This document shows positions 54,083 through 64,000 of a DNA stretch of 64,000 bases, in pieces. The translations under genes were made by a program, and so were the position numbers. The notes below the pieces were generated by a model. That model worked only from the letters and a program-made list of their open reading frames with translations. It searched no databases and was not told where the DNA came from. The stretch's first letter is position 1; the number at the start of each line of letters is the position of its first letter. This stretch comes from Ascarosepion bandense (taxonomy: Eukaryota; Mollusca; Cephalopoda; Sepiida; Sepiidae), in assembly GCA_037127315.1 (NCBI GenBank), contig JBBBDQ010000420.1:4149001-4213000 (forward strand), read 5' to 3'.

Positions 54083-54879
54083 TGAAGAACCTTTACACTC
54101 AGCGTAAACCTCCATTCATTATTTTTGCTTGTTGATTGATGATTAAAAAGTCAAGCGGAAATTGGAAGAGAAGAAATCAAATCCAGCAAAGACCTCATTT
54201 TAGTCAAGTGAAAGCTACATTTTAGTCAAGTGAAATGCTTCAACCTTATTCCAGCTGAACAAGATTATAAAAATAGAGCAATTATATCGTCATAGATTTT
54301 AAAAGGGAAGCTCCTAGAAACTAATGGTGACTCTTGAGAAACATCGTAATTGAACTCAAAACATCTGTTTGGATTGCTTGGTAGTTACAGGAGAAATTTA
54401 ACTAACGTGAAGCAGGGGAAAGTTTTCTATTTTTGGTATATAAATTTTTCGTCTTATTTTTCGTTTTTATCAGATTTTATGTTTTAAGTTTTCTATATTA
54501 TATATTTAAAGAAAAATACAATTTCCCTAACCAGTAGTACGAATCTGAGTTTCATGCACAACTCAATCTTCAGGTGCTGGCTGAATTGAGACTGATTGTG
54601 GCATAACTGAAATAATTTAAATATATTGGAATATCATAATGATTAAGTGATCCATATTTTGAACAAAAATAGAGCTGCAACGTATATGAAGAGTCATGAT
54701 CACCCACTTACTGAAGTGTCATAACACATGTAAGAAGAATAATATGAGAGATCTGCTCGGATAATCGGTTAATTAGATTAGGCTTCTTTTTTTTTTTTTT
54801 TACTCAAGGCAATGAGTTACTGTATCGACATATATTAGGGTAGAAAAATTTAAACGTGAGGAGTCTAGTGCGGGACCAG
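54083..54879. other. Unassigned; small RTE-like LINE trace near 54.7 kb
   Basis: GAGTCATGATCACCCACTTA followed by CTGAAGTGTCATAACACATG and GAAGAA recalls the last 45 bases of the RTE-like LINE. The rest is unrecognised. Confidence 0.35.
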
Positions 54880-54884
54880 ACTTT

Positions 54885-54985
54885 AAAGAGAATCTGAAGC
54901 CCAATCTTAAACAGGAAACAAGAGATAAACCTTTATTCCTGTTCAAAAAACCAGGGAGGTGTGTGAACCTGATGATATACGTTTA
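54885..54985 (-). mobile_element. SINE-II fragment
   Basis: Reads AATCTTAAACAGGAAACAAG, CTGTTCAAAAAACCAGGG and GGTGTGTGAACCTGATGATA, that is the first half of SINE-II on the minus strand, diverged. The LINE-like 3' end is missing. Confidence 0.7.
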
Positions 54986-55595
54986 ATAATTTTCTGCTAG
55001 AAGAAAGAACATTAAAGAAAAGCATATTTTTTCCTTCTTTTACTAACTTAACATTAAAAATATACAGAAAATAACGATAATATTTGAAAGAAAAAAATAG
55101 CTTTCATATAAGAAGTTCGATATTTTAGTCACAAGAAAAAAATAGTCATGCACAGGAAAGTAGTCGACTTTTATCTGCTTCAAAAAATGCCTTCCGTCAA
55201 TAGCAATTCGCACGTAATCTTTTCTCTTTCTTATTCATGGTTTTCATTCTTCTTACAACTTACTAATATTATATACTTTTTTTCTCATTTTATGGGAAAA
55301 ATGTTCTACCATTTATTTTAACTGCTACATCATGAATGGTTATTGGCAGTAGGTGGGGAGTCGTTAAACTGAGTTCAAATTCCCTTCTGTTCTGTTTCGT
55401 TTATTTTATTCTAAGTACCTTCAATAAATTTTCCATAACAAAAGATTCAAATGATTTTTTAAAATGAAGAAAGCATTCTTGAAGTGTTCACTTTAGCTTT
55501 AATTGAATATCAAAGGACTAACTTTATTATTTCCAGTAAACAAAATACTATTGTGTATTTTAAATAAAAATTATATTAACTGGAATCGAAAATAT

Positions 55596-55597
<2 letters not shown>
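54986..55597. other. Unassigned AT-rich sequence
   Basis: No gene recognised. Confidence 0.4.

Positions 55598-55654
<57 letters not shown>
55598..55654. repeat. (CA)n(TA)n microsatellite
   Basis: About 15 bases of CA and about 42 of TA; frames through it are microsatellite translations. Confidence 0.95.
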
Positions 55655-55656
<2 letters not shown>

Positions 55657-55877
55657 AGCACATATTCTCCCCCCTCGTTATAAGTATATAAGTGTATAAT
55701 TATTTTATTGTGTTTCCCTCTTTTTTGTTTTTCATTTTCATGATTACTGCTCTTTTCGTTTAGTTCATTTTCCAACGATTTTTCTTCTGATGAGATGGTT
55801 GGACGAAAGTACCTTTGAGACTAACAAAAATTCCCTGTTTTTGAAATAGCATACCAATTTTGTACTTTTAAATATTT

Positions 55878-55929
<52 letters not shown>

Positions 55930-55930
55930 A
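55878..55930. repeat. (TA)n(TG)n microsatellite
   Basis: It directly abuts the Helitron start, and may have replaced the terminal C of its TC end. Confidence 0.93.
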
Positions 55931-56415
55931 TAAACTTATTTATAAATGGAACTTTGTCTGTGTGTGTGTGTCCGTTACCTATAGAATCCGAAACGGCTGA
56001 ACCAATTTAAACAGTTGTACTATAAGAGTCTGCAAATGTTCTTAGCTAGATTTTGTGTCGAGGTACCTCGATAAATATTGAAAATCGATAATCGAAAAAA
56101 TCAGGTTAAAGAAGGAGTGGTCCGATTTTAATCAAATTTGATACACTCATAGACAGAGACATATGAAACGATATTCAAAAGTTTCAAGATTGCAGTTCTT
56201 ACAATAGTGCAGAAAATCGATAATATATATATAAAAGGCAATATGTTTTTGTGTGTGTCTGTTGATTTGTCTGTATGTCCTTTATACTCCACAATTTTTA
56301 TCCGATTCTCACCAAACTTCACACAAATATTCTTTAGGTTGAGTCTGAGCTCCAGAACCACGGATTAGTTTTAAAGCTTTCATTGCACCCGAGCAACACC
56401 GGGCTATACTGCTAG
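55929..56415 (+). mobile_element. Non-autonomous Helitron, short form
   Basis: It starts TATAAACTTATTTATAAATG (TC changed to TA) and ends with ACCCGAGCAACACCGGGC, spacer and CTAG before host T. It shares the short-form right half with the copy at 48.8 kb. A small deletion removes the TTTGAAAATTTA segment. Confidence 0.85.
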
Positions 56416-56460
56416 TATATATATATATATATATATAGATAGATAGATAGATAGATAGAA
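56416..56460. repeat. (TA)n(GATA)n microsatellite
   Basis: It starts immediately after the Helitron CTAG end. Confidence 0.9.
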
Positions 56461-57175
56461 GGAAGGAATACAACTTACGCGTTTCATCCTTTGAGTGCCT
56501 TTTTCAATGTAAATGAGAGGATTTTATTTTGTAATTTTATACAAGTGCAAAAATGTTATTGCTCTTTCAAAGGTCTTTAGGTATAAATATATAAATATGT
56601 ATCAGTTTAACAGTAAAATACGGCTAGTAATGGAGGACATAAAGTGATGCAGTTTAATAAACGAAAGTGAGTGATATTTTTTATACATGCAAATTAAGAT
56701 TTTAAATTGTGTTTTGGGATTAATTTATGTGTTATATATTTTGAATAACATGAGGTCAAGTGTTTAACATTTTTCTTTTAATTTTTATTTACTTTTGTTG
56801 CCATGTATTTTTGCTTGGGAAAGTAGTAATTATGTCAGGACTTCTTTGAATGTTACACTTATTAAAAGTGAAAAGAACTTACCTATAAGATAAATTCTTG
56901 AGAGCATCGCTATCGAATCTTCTCAAAATATTAATCTGCGACTCAGACTTTTTCCAAGATCTCCATTCCTAAATATATATTATATATCAATAAGATTCAA
57001 GTATGTTAAATAATATCGACATATCATATATATATTTATTTTTAGTTTAATCTTTTCGAAGGCACGGATTCATTTCCAAGTGTTGCAATTAAACTCATTT
57101 AAAAACATACTGCAGTTTGTCAACGCAAGATAATATCAACTTTGATGGTGGGTGTCTTTATGTTTGCGTCCCTGT
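56461..57175. other. Unassigned AT-rich sequence
   Basis: No gene recognised. At 56480 text (CGTTTCATCCTTTGAGTGCC) might be a retroelement terminal piece, unproven. Confidence 0.35.
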
Positions 57176-57245
57176 AAGCTCTTTGAAGATGGCTCATGTG
57201 AACCGAAAGCTTAGAATCAGCGCAATAAAAATATCCAAATGATGG
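57176..57245 (+). repeat. Penelope-like terminal fragment
   Basis: CTTTGAAGATGGCTCATGTG, then GAACCGAAAGCTTAGAATC and AATAAAAATATCCAAATGA, matches the minus-strand end at 34.80-34.87 kb (GAAAATGGCTCAAAG, then ACCGAAAGCTCTCGG, then AAAATATTTGGACAATTTT). Confidence 0.6.
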
Positions 57246-57383
57246 ACAATTTTTGTCTTTATTATTTACCTGAAATTTAAGCCAAAATACGATGTTTAGA
57301 ACAGCTCATGATTAAACATAATAGACATTCATTGTCTCTCGTACTTAAAAACATGTTTAGAATCTTATCTGCTGCCTCGATAC

Positions 57384-57387
<4 letters not shown>

Positions 57388-57432
<45 letters not shown>
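57388..57432. repeat. (TA)n microsatellite
   Basis: About 22 units. Confidence 0.95.
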
Positions 57433-57434
<2 letters not shown>

Positions 57435-57530
57435 CGGAATGTTCCGGAGATTAACGAAATGAAATTAACAACCGACATATTTGATTTATTTGTTTAAAAA
57501 TAATGTTGAAAGAAAGAAATTAAATATATA

Positions 57531-57592
57531 TTGGATGTCTAACCGTGCTGATGAGCTTTGATATAGCGAAACAGGACTGTCTGCGGATGACA
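57531..57592 (+). mobile_element. HHR-SINE copy C, ribozyme segment only
   Basis: GGATGTCTAACCG precedes the ribozyme exactly as in copy B, and GGATGACA follows as in copy A. The tRNA-like head and the tail are missing. A (GATA)n array starts right after it. Confidence 0.8.
57543..57586 (+). ncRNA. Type I hammerhead ribozyme, copy C
   Basis: Stem I CCGTG/TGCGG (two G-T pairs), core CTGATGA, stem II GCTTT-GAT-ATAGC (one T-T mismatch), GAAA, stem III CAG-GA-CTG (all three pairs) and UC as cleavage site. Exactly 44 nt, core intact. Stem II is slightly weakened. Confidence 0.78.

Positions 57593-57648
<56 letters not shown>
57593..57648. repeat. (GATA)n microsatellite
   Basis: About 14 units. 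Confidence 0.95.
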
Positions 57649-57649
<1 letters not shown>

Positions 57650-57798
57650 TTAGAAAAGATTTTTGATTTACTACAATTTCAATGGTTAAAACATATTTCA
57701 CTACAATGATGTTATTATTGCGGCTTGTCATCATTATGCAGTTAAATATGTATTACCCATTGAAATTGTAGTAAATCAAAAATCTTTTCTAAATTAAA
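57650..57798. repeat. Inverted repeat, about 50-bp arms
   Basis: AATTTAGAAAAGATTTTTGA and ACTACAATTTCAATGG on the left are mirrored on the right by CCATTGAAATTGTAGTAAAT and CAAAAATCTTTTCTAAATT, with a few differences in the inner part. The spacer is about 50 bases. Confidence 0.88.
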
Positions 57799-58040
57799 TT
57801 ACTCGATTAAATTAAATAAATGAATTTAACATTGAGTTCTTTTGAGTTCGTCTCTATCGGAATTTACCTGGATAGTATACCAAATGTGCTACGTTATATA
57901 TATATATATATATGTGCAATATTCTGTATTCAGAATGTTCTGCTAGCATCAGTTTGTTTGTTTTTTTTACACTTCATTATGTGCCCAAGAAGTGTTCAAA
58001 GTTCTTTCAAATATCCTTGTTCCTCATGTATTCTGTCCAT
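57799..58040. other. Unassigned, with short (TA)n
   Basis: A TA tract lies at 57896-57913. The 143-codon frame that spans this stretch and the tandem repeat is cysteine- and serine-rich without a known motif and its second half is repeat-derived, so I do not call a gene. Confidence 0.35.
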
Positions 58041-58640
58041 AGTATTCTCAATTTCTGAGATGAGGTATTGTAACTGTATACACTATTTACATTGTTTGTC
58101 CAAATCTTTATTTTCATATTCACGACGTTTCAGCTGTTGTACACTCCGGCCTTCTTCAGATGGTATTTGTTGGAATTTTGAACTGAACTGTTTTCTTTTT
58201 AGTTCTTATAATTATTGGATTGTCTTCTTTTTTTTTTCAGTATTCAATTAAGATGGTGTCATCTTAACGTATCTTATGTTTGTCCATATTTCTGAGATGA
58301 GGTATTGTAACTGTATACATTATTTACACTGTTTGTCCTAATCTTTACTTTCACATTTATGACGTTTAAGCTGGTGTATGCTCTGGCCTTCTTCAGGTAA
58401 TATTTTTTAGAATTTCGAACTGAACTGCATATTTTTATCTTATAATTATTGGATAGTCCCTTTTTATTTCAGTTTTCTATGAAGATGGTGTAATCTTAAC
58501 GTATCTGAGATGAGGTATTGTAACTGTATACACTATTTACATTGTTTCTCCTAACATTTACTTTCACATGCACGATGTTTCAGCTAATATTTGTTGTTTC
58601 AGGTAATATTTGTTAAAATTTCGAACTGTACGGCTTATTT
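58041..58640 (+). repeat. Three-copy tandem repeat of the CCTGAAGAAG family
   Basis: Units begin at about 58055, 58292 and 58505 with CTGAGATGAGGTATTGTAAC and TGTATACA.TATTTACA, followed by ACGTTT..GCTG.TGTA, the CTTCTTCAG block, AATTTCGAACTG and a variable end. The third unit lacks most of the CGGCC block. Unit lengths are about 237 and 213 bp. Confidence 0.88.
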
Positions 58641-58839
58641 AGTCCAGAGTGATAAATTGTTCTGATTCCGCGTGTCATGCTTTTGGATAACTCAGTTTTA
58701 GTTAATTCCCTTTAGTAACTCATCTCTCCAAGTTTGTGTTTCTGCTATGGGCAGGTATAACGCTTTAAGTCAAATCACGTTTTTGGATTACTTAACCAAC
58801 ACTTTTATCCCACGTGGACTAAATAAAAGTTTCGGTTCG

Positions 58840-58930
58840 AACTTACGACAAATATTGCCTGAAGAAGACCGGAGCGTACAACGGGCGAAATGGTTATAAA
58901 AATGAGGACAACAGTCTGAAAACTGGAAAT
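58840..58930 (-). repeat. CCTGAAGAAG-family fragment, opposite orientation
   Basis: ATTGCCTGAAGAAGACCGGA, then GCGTACAACGGGCGAAATGG and GGACAACAGTCTGAAAACTG. It faces the tandem copies 200 bp away, as in retroelements with inverted terminal repeats. Confidence 0.65.
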
Positions 58931-59809
58931 AGTTTAGATAATATCTTATGTCGTTAAGATTGTTTCTGCCAATATTAAATTCTGGTGTGATTACTAGTTC
59001 TCAGAGGACTGCCTTGCTGTGTTGATTAAATAAAGATGCTAAGAAAATGCATCATTATCGTCCGCCCCCCACCACTTTTTTGTCAAATTATCCTTTTTCT
59101 TTTCTGTCCGTATGCCGAAATTTTATTTTCAAAATATATATATTCCGGATTATTCTAATATCTTCTCCTCATAAATCAAGTTTTCATATCAGTTCAAAAT
59201 AAAGCTTTGTGTTATAACCTATCAAAGGTTTTTTGTGAAATCTATGACTTACCAAAGTGCACAATAAATTTTCACGTATACTGTTCATGTAAGTAAAACC
59301 AGTGTTTCACCCGAACAGAACATTGTCAGATTCCCTGCCTCCGATCGGAGAGAAACCCAGACGAGGCTATGCCGAAGACAGAGTCTTGTCTGGGGAAAAA
59401 CAAAAAAAAAACAGAAACCCGACCCATCTTAAGCAAAGTCTACGGCAAATCTTTGCCCGAGCTTATGGGCTCGGATTTCCCACATTAAAAAATCGGCCTT
59501 GTGCCTTATCCGGCCTCAGTAGAGAGATTACTAGTCCATGTAAGTTAAACATTTATACTTAAATTGAGGCTAAAAATAAGTACATCAAGTTGTAGATAAA
59601 GACAGAAACAAACAATCTCTATGTACCAATGCACCCTGGCCATAGCCGAACTTTTGAAGAAGAATTTATTATAATTAATATTCTATTTAGTGATTTTAAA
59701 ACCAGTATTTTTGGTAACTTTCACTGGCAAATCTTTAGTAACAAAAACATTTTCAATACTCCAAATTCGACATGTTTTTCTTTATGTTGACGTCTAAATG
59801 GTTTAGAGT
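58931..59809. other. Unassigned; GC-richer block at 59.30-59.54 kb
   Basis: From 59302 a frame of 86 codons (PPIGEKPRRGYAEDRVLS, then FARAYGLGFPTLKNRPC) has near-normal composition and ends at TAGTCCATGTAAGTTAAAC. It has no family I know. Text such as GCCGAAGACAGAGTC recalls the array at 46.9 kb, so it may be repeat-derived. Confidence 0.35.
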
Positions 59810-60075
59810 CTGCTACACTCTTCTAGATTGTCAGCTACAATCTTTTGCACTTTACGCTACCTTCTTCAAGACTCTACGCTACACTTTTGAAGACTGTACT
59901 CTAGACTCTTCTAGATTACACTCTTGAAGATTGCACGCTACACTCTTCAAGTCTGTACGCTACACTCTTCATGACTCTACCCTACACTCTTGAAAACTTT
60001 ACGCTACATTATTCAAGACTGCACTACACTCTTCGAGACTGTACGCTACACTCTTCAAGACTGTACGCTACACTT
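59805..60075. repeat. Minisatellite, about 23-bp unit, roughly eleven copies
   Basis: Units of the form GACTGTACGCTACACTCTTCAA repeat with substitutions and small length changes; the right half is more regular. Confidence 0.93.
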
Positions 60076-60109
60076 TTCCAAATGTTTCCATGCACGACAA
60101 TAATAATGT

Positions 60110-60712
60110 TCAAAATCATCAGCCACTTATAACAGTAATGGTAAATGTTCGTTTTAGGTGACGACGGCTTTTTCCCCTTCAGATTTATCCAAAATAGCAT
60201 AATTTCTGTGCAAATGTATATGCTGAACTCAAATCAACAATTAGTTATTGAAGAAATTTACCTTTTTTGCTGCGTAGGCAGAATTTTTGTCGAATTTTGG
60301 CCGATTTTCTTCCTTTACTGAAACTTCCGGCGATGTACTTTTTGTTATGAGAGTAACAGGCGTAGAAATACAATAGCGCATTACTTTAATTTCCGGAAGT
60401 ACATCGCCGGAAGTATCACTAAATGGAGAAAAATCTCCAAAAATCTGCCAAAATTCGTTCAAATGCGCAGTACATCATTCTGCAGTTAATTACATGACTT
60501 CGTGAGAGTTACGGGAGAGAAAAAGTGCAAGATATAGTTCGTTTTTTTTTTATGGAAATTTAGATAAAAAAAGGTAAGTTTCTTCAATAACTAAAAGTTG
60601 ATTTGAGTTCAGCATATACATTTGCACAGAGATAATGGATAAATTTGAAGGGGAAAAGCGTCGGGACTTACAACGAAAATTTACCACAGTAGTTTTATGT
60701 AGCACATTTCTT
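60110..60712. mobile_element. Foldback or TIR element with about 150-bp arms
   Basis: The left arm (from GGTAAATGTTCGTTTTAGG through TTTTTCCCCTTCA, TTTCTGTGCAAATGTATATG and TAGTTATTGAAGAAA) reappears reversed at 60566-60686. Inside lies a second inverted pair, ACTTCCGGCGATGTACTT and GGAAGTACATCGCCGGAAGT. No coding. Confidence 0.85.
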
Positions 60713-60835
60713 TTCAATTTCAATATCCTTATATTTATATATTTTGTCATATTCTTTAGTAGATATATTTTACTCAGATGGCGCTGCTTTATAGATGTGA
60801 CAGCAAATTTTTGTTCGTTTATTCGCATTTATATC

Positions 60836-61100
60836 ACTAAAGTGCCATACGTGATACACGCTTGGACGATTATGTGTCGAAAGAGACATAACTGACTGGG
60901 CAGAATATTTTCCTTTAGTAAGTTGCCATTACCATCTGCTGTAGACTGTTTTTTTATTTAACTTATATCTGGAGGGAAGAGGCGGATTAATACCTTTCCC
61001 ATGGGTATCTGTGCGTCAGTGAATGCAATGATTTCAACTAGAAATCGAACTCGGATCCCTGATTCCTCGTTTTGAGTCGGTATCCACTGCTCCACGTCGT
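60836..61100 (-). mobile_element. tRNA-derived SINE-I copy
   Basis: Tail AAAGTGCCATACGTGATACA, then CGAAAGAGACATAACTGACT. A deletion removes the GCCAACCAAGGCTATAG part of the body. B box GAAATCGAACTCGG and A box TATCCACTGCTCCAC are both recognisable. Confidence 0.88.
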
Positions 61101-61639
61101 ATTTATATATCCGTCATTATCATTATTATTATTATTGGTCAATATATTACCGTACTACCAACTGCCACTTCTCAGGGGAGATCAAGTGACAACACATTTA
61201 ATTATTATTACAACCTTCAATTAGTATTCTGTCACGTTTTAACATTACCCAAGTTGCTGTTGCTTTTATTCTTCATATTTTTTATAAAGATCTTGCTTCA
61301 TTTACAGTTCCATATTTTTTCTGACACTGCATTTTCAAAGTCTTTTTCCGCTTATATTTTTATTCTCAGCCTCGTTTTCGTTGACTGTTTAAATTATCAT
61401 AGTCCATCAGAAGACCGTTAAAGTGAGGCATCTAGTGAGAACCGAAATCACTACAGTAGTAATGTTCTGCTATATGGGTTTGCTTGTTAAGCATCACTAC
61501 ATGACAATGTATCATCTTGTTATTTTAGTGATGTTTTTCTTACTTTTCCCATGATATATATTTCTCTGACTTTTTTTCATTCATGCTTTTGTATAATTGT
61601 GCTCTTCATTTTAGCATCTTTAACTCTCTTGAGATTCAG
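61101..61639. other. Unassigned sequence
   Basis: Nothing recognised; a short (ATT)n lies near 61115-61135. Confidence 0.35.
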
Positions 61640-61657
61640 GGTCACTTCATTTTTTTC

Positions 61658-61689
<32 letters not shown>

Positions 61690-62080
61690 TCGTTCACCTC
61701 TTTTCCTCTGTGTTTTTCTCTCATGATCCATTTTTCTCTGTTTCTTTTCGATTCTTGTTCTTCAATATTGTTGCTTCTTATTCTGTCTTCTTTCACTCTC
61801 TTGTCGATCGGCGCCATTTTCTTTTCATTATTTTATGTTCTTTTTCCTATCGTGTATTTATTTACTTTTTCTCTAACATATCTTTTAGAATTATTTCTAT
61901 TTCCTCTGTTTCTTTCCGGTTCTTACCTTTCTATATTTTGGTTTCCCGTTTCTTTTCCTTTTTAATTTTCTTGTTTTATCTCTGTACGGTTTTCTTTCTA
62001 TTATTATTTCCTGTTTACTCCTGCTTTTCTCATTGCTTTTAATTCTTTCATTATTTCTTTTCATTGCTCTCTCTTTCACA
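61640..62080. repeat. Long polypyrimidine-rich (CTTT)n-like tract
   Basis: A clean (TTTC)n run at 61651-61690 passes into about 400 bases of irregular TTTCT/TCTTT sequence. The 163- and 80-codon frames here are F/S/L-rich translations of it. Confidence 0.85.
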
Positions 62081-62620
62081 CTGAGCGTACGTCAAACTCA
62101 GCCTCACCTGCCCTTATAATCCTGCACAGGAGTAATCTGCAGCCTCTTTTCTGCCCATCACCTACAGAATTTCATCTATGCATTTATAATAAAAACGTTG
62201 TGAAACCCACTCACCCCGCCTGTGTCATGTGTGTCTCCTGAACATTGCACCATGTTTTGCAGACACGGCGACCACGTAATTCCAATCGCCAGCCAAAAGA
62301 AGGGGTAAATTCCCAATCTTGTCACATTGGTTCAGCGAGCCGAACCACTGTTGTCTGACATGGCCAGTTAATGTCTAGAAGGGTGCAGGGTGGGGATACA
62401 ACATCTGCTTGGGTTGGCGTGCGCGCGCGGCCGCGGCCGGCCCGGAACCATTTCACGGACGGACGATTTCTGATCCACATCATTACGAGCCGTCACTACG
62501 ATCTCCGCCGGACGTTTTTCTCGTGCGGTCTGATCAGTATTAATGGGGATGGTGAGTGAGCATGAAAAGTGGAAAAGCATCGTACAGGTCGTAATTGTTG
62601 GATGAGGAGCAGCAAAATAA
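62081..62620 (+). promoter_or_regulatory. Small CpG-rich island, possible promoter or first exon
   Basis: Between about 62390 and 62550 the sequence turns strongly GC- and CpG-rich (GTGCGCGCGCGGCCGCGG, then CTACGATCTCCGCCGGACG), in contrast to all the rest of the window. It ends at GGGATGGTGAGTGAGC, which contains a good 5' splice-site match (G|GTGAGT at 62551/62552). Upstream lies GGTTCAGCGAGCCGAACC, a short palindrome. A non-coding or 5' UTR first exon on the plus strand is one reading; no TATA box or coding sequence is evident. Confidence 0.4.
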
Positions 62621-63330
62621 ATAAATAAATGAAGAAAGAAAGAAAGAAAGAAACCAACAGAAAATATGAAAGAATAAAAAAGTAGGGAACCGTAAAGAAA
62701 AAGAAAAATGTATCAGAAAGAAATGGATATAAAACGAAATGAATGTGAAAAATATAAGAAGAAAGAAGACGAATGAAATTAAATAGAAAAAAGAATAAGA
62801 AAGACAGAAAATGAAAAGAATAAGAAAGAAAGAAAGAAAAAATAGAAGAAAGAAATAAGAACAAAATCAAAAGAATGAATAAGAAAGAATGAGAAAGAAA
62901 AAGTAAGAAAGAAAAAACGTATAAGAAATTGATAAAGAAAAATAAAAAAGAAGAAAACGAAGATAACGAAAATATTATAGGAAAGAATAATAAAGAATAA
63001 ATTAGAAGAAAAATAAAAAATAAGAAAGTGTGAAAGAAAGAAAGAATAAATGAAACGAACAAAAATAAAAGAAATAATAAGAATGAAAGAAAGAATGAAT
63101 GAAAAAAGAAAAAATAAGAAGAAAAACGAACAAAAACAGATACAAGAATGAATAAGAAGGAAAGAAAAAATGAATGAAAAAAAGAAAAAATTAGAAAAAA
63201 CGAACAAAAACAGATACAATAATAAAAAAGAAAGAAAATGAAAAACGTTAAGAAAAAACAAAAAAAAACGAAAAGAAAAAAGAATCAGAATAAATCAAAA
63301 ATTAGAAAGAAAGAAAGAATAAAACTGTAA
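62621..63330. repeat. Long polypurine (GAAA)n-like tract
   Basis: About 700 bases of A and G with few pyrimidines, irregular AAGAAAG units. The 188- and 160-codon minus frames are F/S/L-rich translations of it. It is the complement of the pyrimidine tract on the other side of the CpG island. Confidence 0.9.
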
Positions 63331-64000
63331 TAATATTACGTGTTAGTGTTGTTATTGTAGCTCTATTTCTACCAAAACAAAAACGACGATTTCCAAAAAT
63401 GGCGAGACGAGAGAGTGAGAAAAAAACGAAAACGTAAAAAAGAAAGCTTTTAATTTCTTTCTTCACTTTTGTAATAAGAAAAACGTGAAAAAATATAGAA
63501 TATTATAACGAAAAGAATAACAATAATTGAATAAAGAAAAGAATTTTGATGCAATAAAATATTTGTAAATTTCGTAAATAAATAGTTGAATATATAAATG
63601 TAAGACTATTGTAAGCACATACACTCACAGATTTATAAATCATTATAAGCTTTACACAGATATTGCTAATATACTCGCTTTTTTCTCTTTATGTTTCTTT
63701 TTTCTCTTTTGTATCAAAACTATTCATTGTATACGTTGAATTGTTTCTTTTGTTCTCTTTTAATTTCTCTTTCTTACATAAAACCTATTCTTAGTGTATC
63801 TTAGTTTTTATCTGTAGTCATACTGAATGGCCTCCATGCTGACGCCATATTTATCAGTAAACATCTTCCACATTTTCTCCTCATATTCTTATTCTGTAAC
63901 TTTATTTATGAGTTGAAAATATGAATTAAATCCGACCGAATGATTAAATAAAGAACAAGCGGAGAAACTTTTATTTAACATATTTCACGATTTATTTAGC
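63331..64000. other. Unassigned sequence
   Basis: AT-rich; no gene or repeat family recognised up to the window end. Confidence 0.4.

Noticed and set aside
57820..58251. 143-codon plus frame rich in cysteine
   Set aside because: It crosses a (TA)n tract and half of it lies in a tandem repeat whose other units do not keep the frame.
59302..59562. 86-codon frame with near-normal composition
   Set aside because: No known family and some resemblance to the 46.9-kb repeat; kept as unassigned and not called a gene.
61551..63261. Long open frames of 163, 188 and 160 codons
   Set aside because: They are translations of irregular (CTTT)n/(GAAA)n DNA, almost only F, S, L, I and V, and overlap in several frames.

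Overview
The window is AT-rich animal DNA with no host protein-coding gene that I can support. No reading frame is both long and of normal amino-acid composition; the longest (163 and 188 codons near the right end) are translations of simple (CTTT)n-like DNA. What fills the window is transposon remnants, satellites and (TA)n/(TG)n microsatellites. The density of microsatellites, a roughly 280-bp tRNA-derived SINE present at about 15 sites, Penelope-like and CR1/Jockey-like retroelements and Helitrons suggest a coleoid cephalopod, most likely an octopus. The species is an inference from repeat style, not from a gene.

Layout. 1-3.6 kb: SINE copies and an inverted-repeat family. 3.7-5.9 kb: a decayed mariner whose 3' end is duplicated around a LINE fragment. 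6.8-10.5 kb: two minus-strand Helitrons. 11.4-16.6 kb: three decayed Tc1/mariner or LINE pieces, two hammerhead-like motifs and a foldback element. 17-21 kb: tandem duplications, a plus-strand Helitron, a LINE end and a TIR element split by a SINE. 22-26 kb: AT-rich DNA, a 34-bp minisatellite and a small TIR element with a possible hammerhead ribozyme. 26.9-36.6 kb is the richest retroelement zone: an RTE-like LINE with YVDD, a nearly full-length mariner, two Penelope-like GIY-YIG endonuclease remnants, an HHR-SINE and a CR1/Jockey-like LINE containing a snap-back inverted duplication. 37-46 kb: little but AT-rich DNA, a MITE, an HHR-SINE, an internally deleted transposon, a perfect 42-bp hairpin and a 390-bp tandem duplication. 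46.8-48.1 kb: a degenerate satellite-like array. 48-56.4 kb: LINE and SINE copies and two short-form Helitrons. 57-61 kb: a third hammerhead, a three-copy tandem repeat, a minisatellite and another foldback. 61.6-63.3 kb: a small CpG-rich island between a long polypyrimidine tract and a long polypurine tract.

The main observation is a short tRNA-derived element (30.1, 40.4 and 57.5 kb) carrying a complete 44-nt type I hammerhead self-cleaving ribozyme. The catalytic core is intact in all three copies and a stem I base pair has changed on both sides between copies. The 3' tail of the 40.4-kb copy matches the 3' end of the Penelope-like element at 30.4-31.6 kb, directly or through the fragment at 46.1 kb, which suggests that this SINE is mobilised by Penelope-like machinery. 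More degenerate hammerhead-like folds occur at 13.0, 13.5 and 29.6 kb, and a further candidate lies at 25.3 kb.

The second theme is inverted repeats touching (TA)n tracts (perfect arms of 66, 42, 28 and 27 bp), plus a snap-back duplication. Together they point to hairpin-primed or fold-back replication as a recurrent process here. All family names rest on reading by eye and need a repeat-library search.
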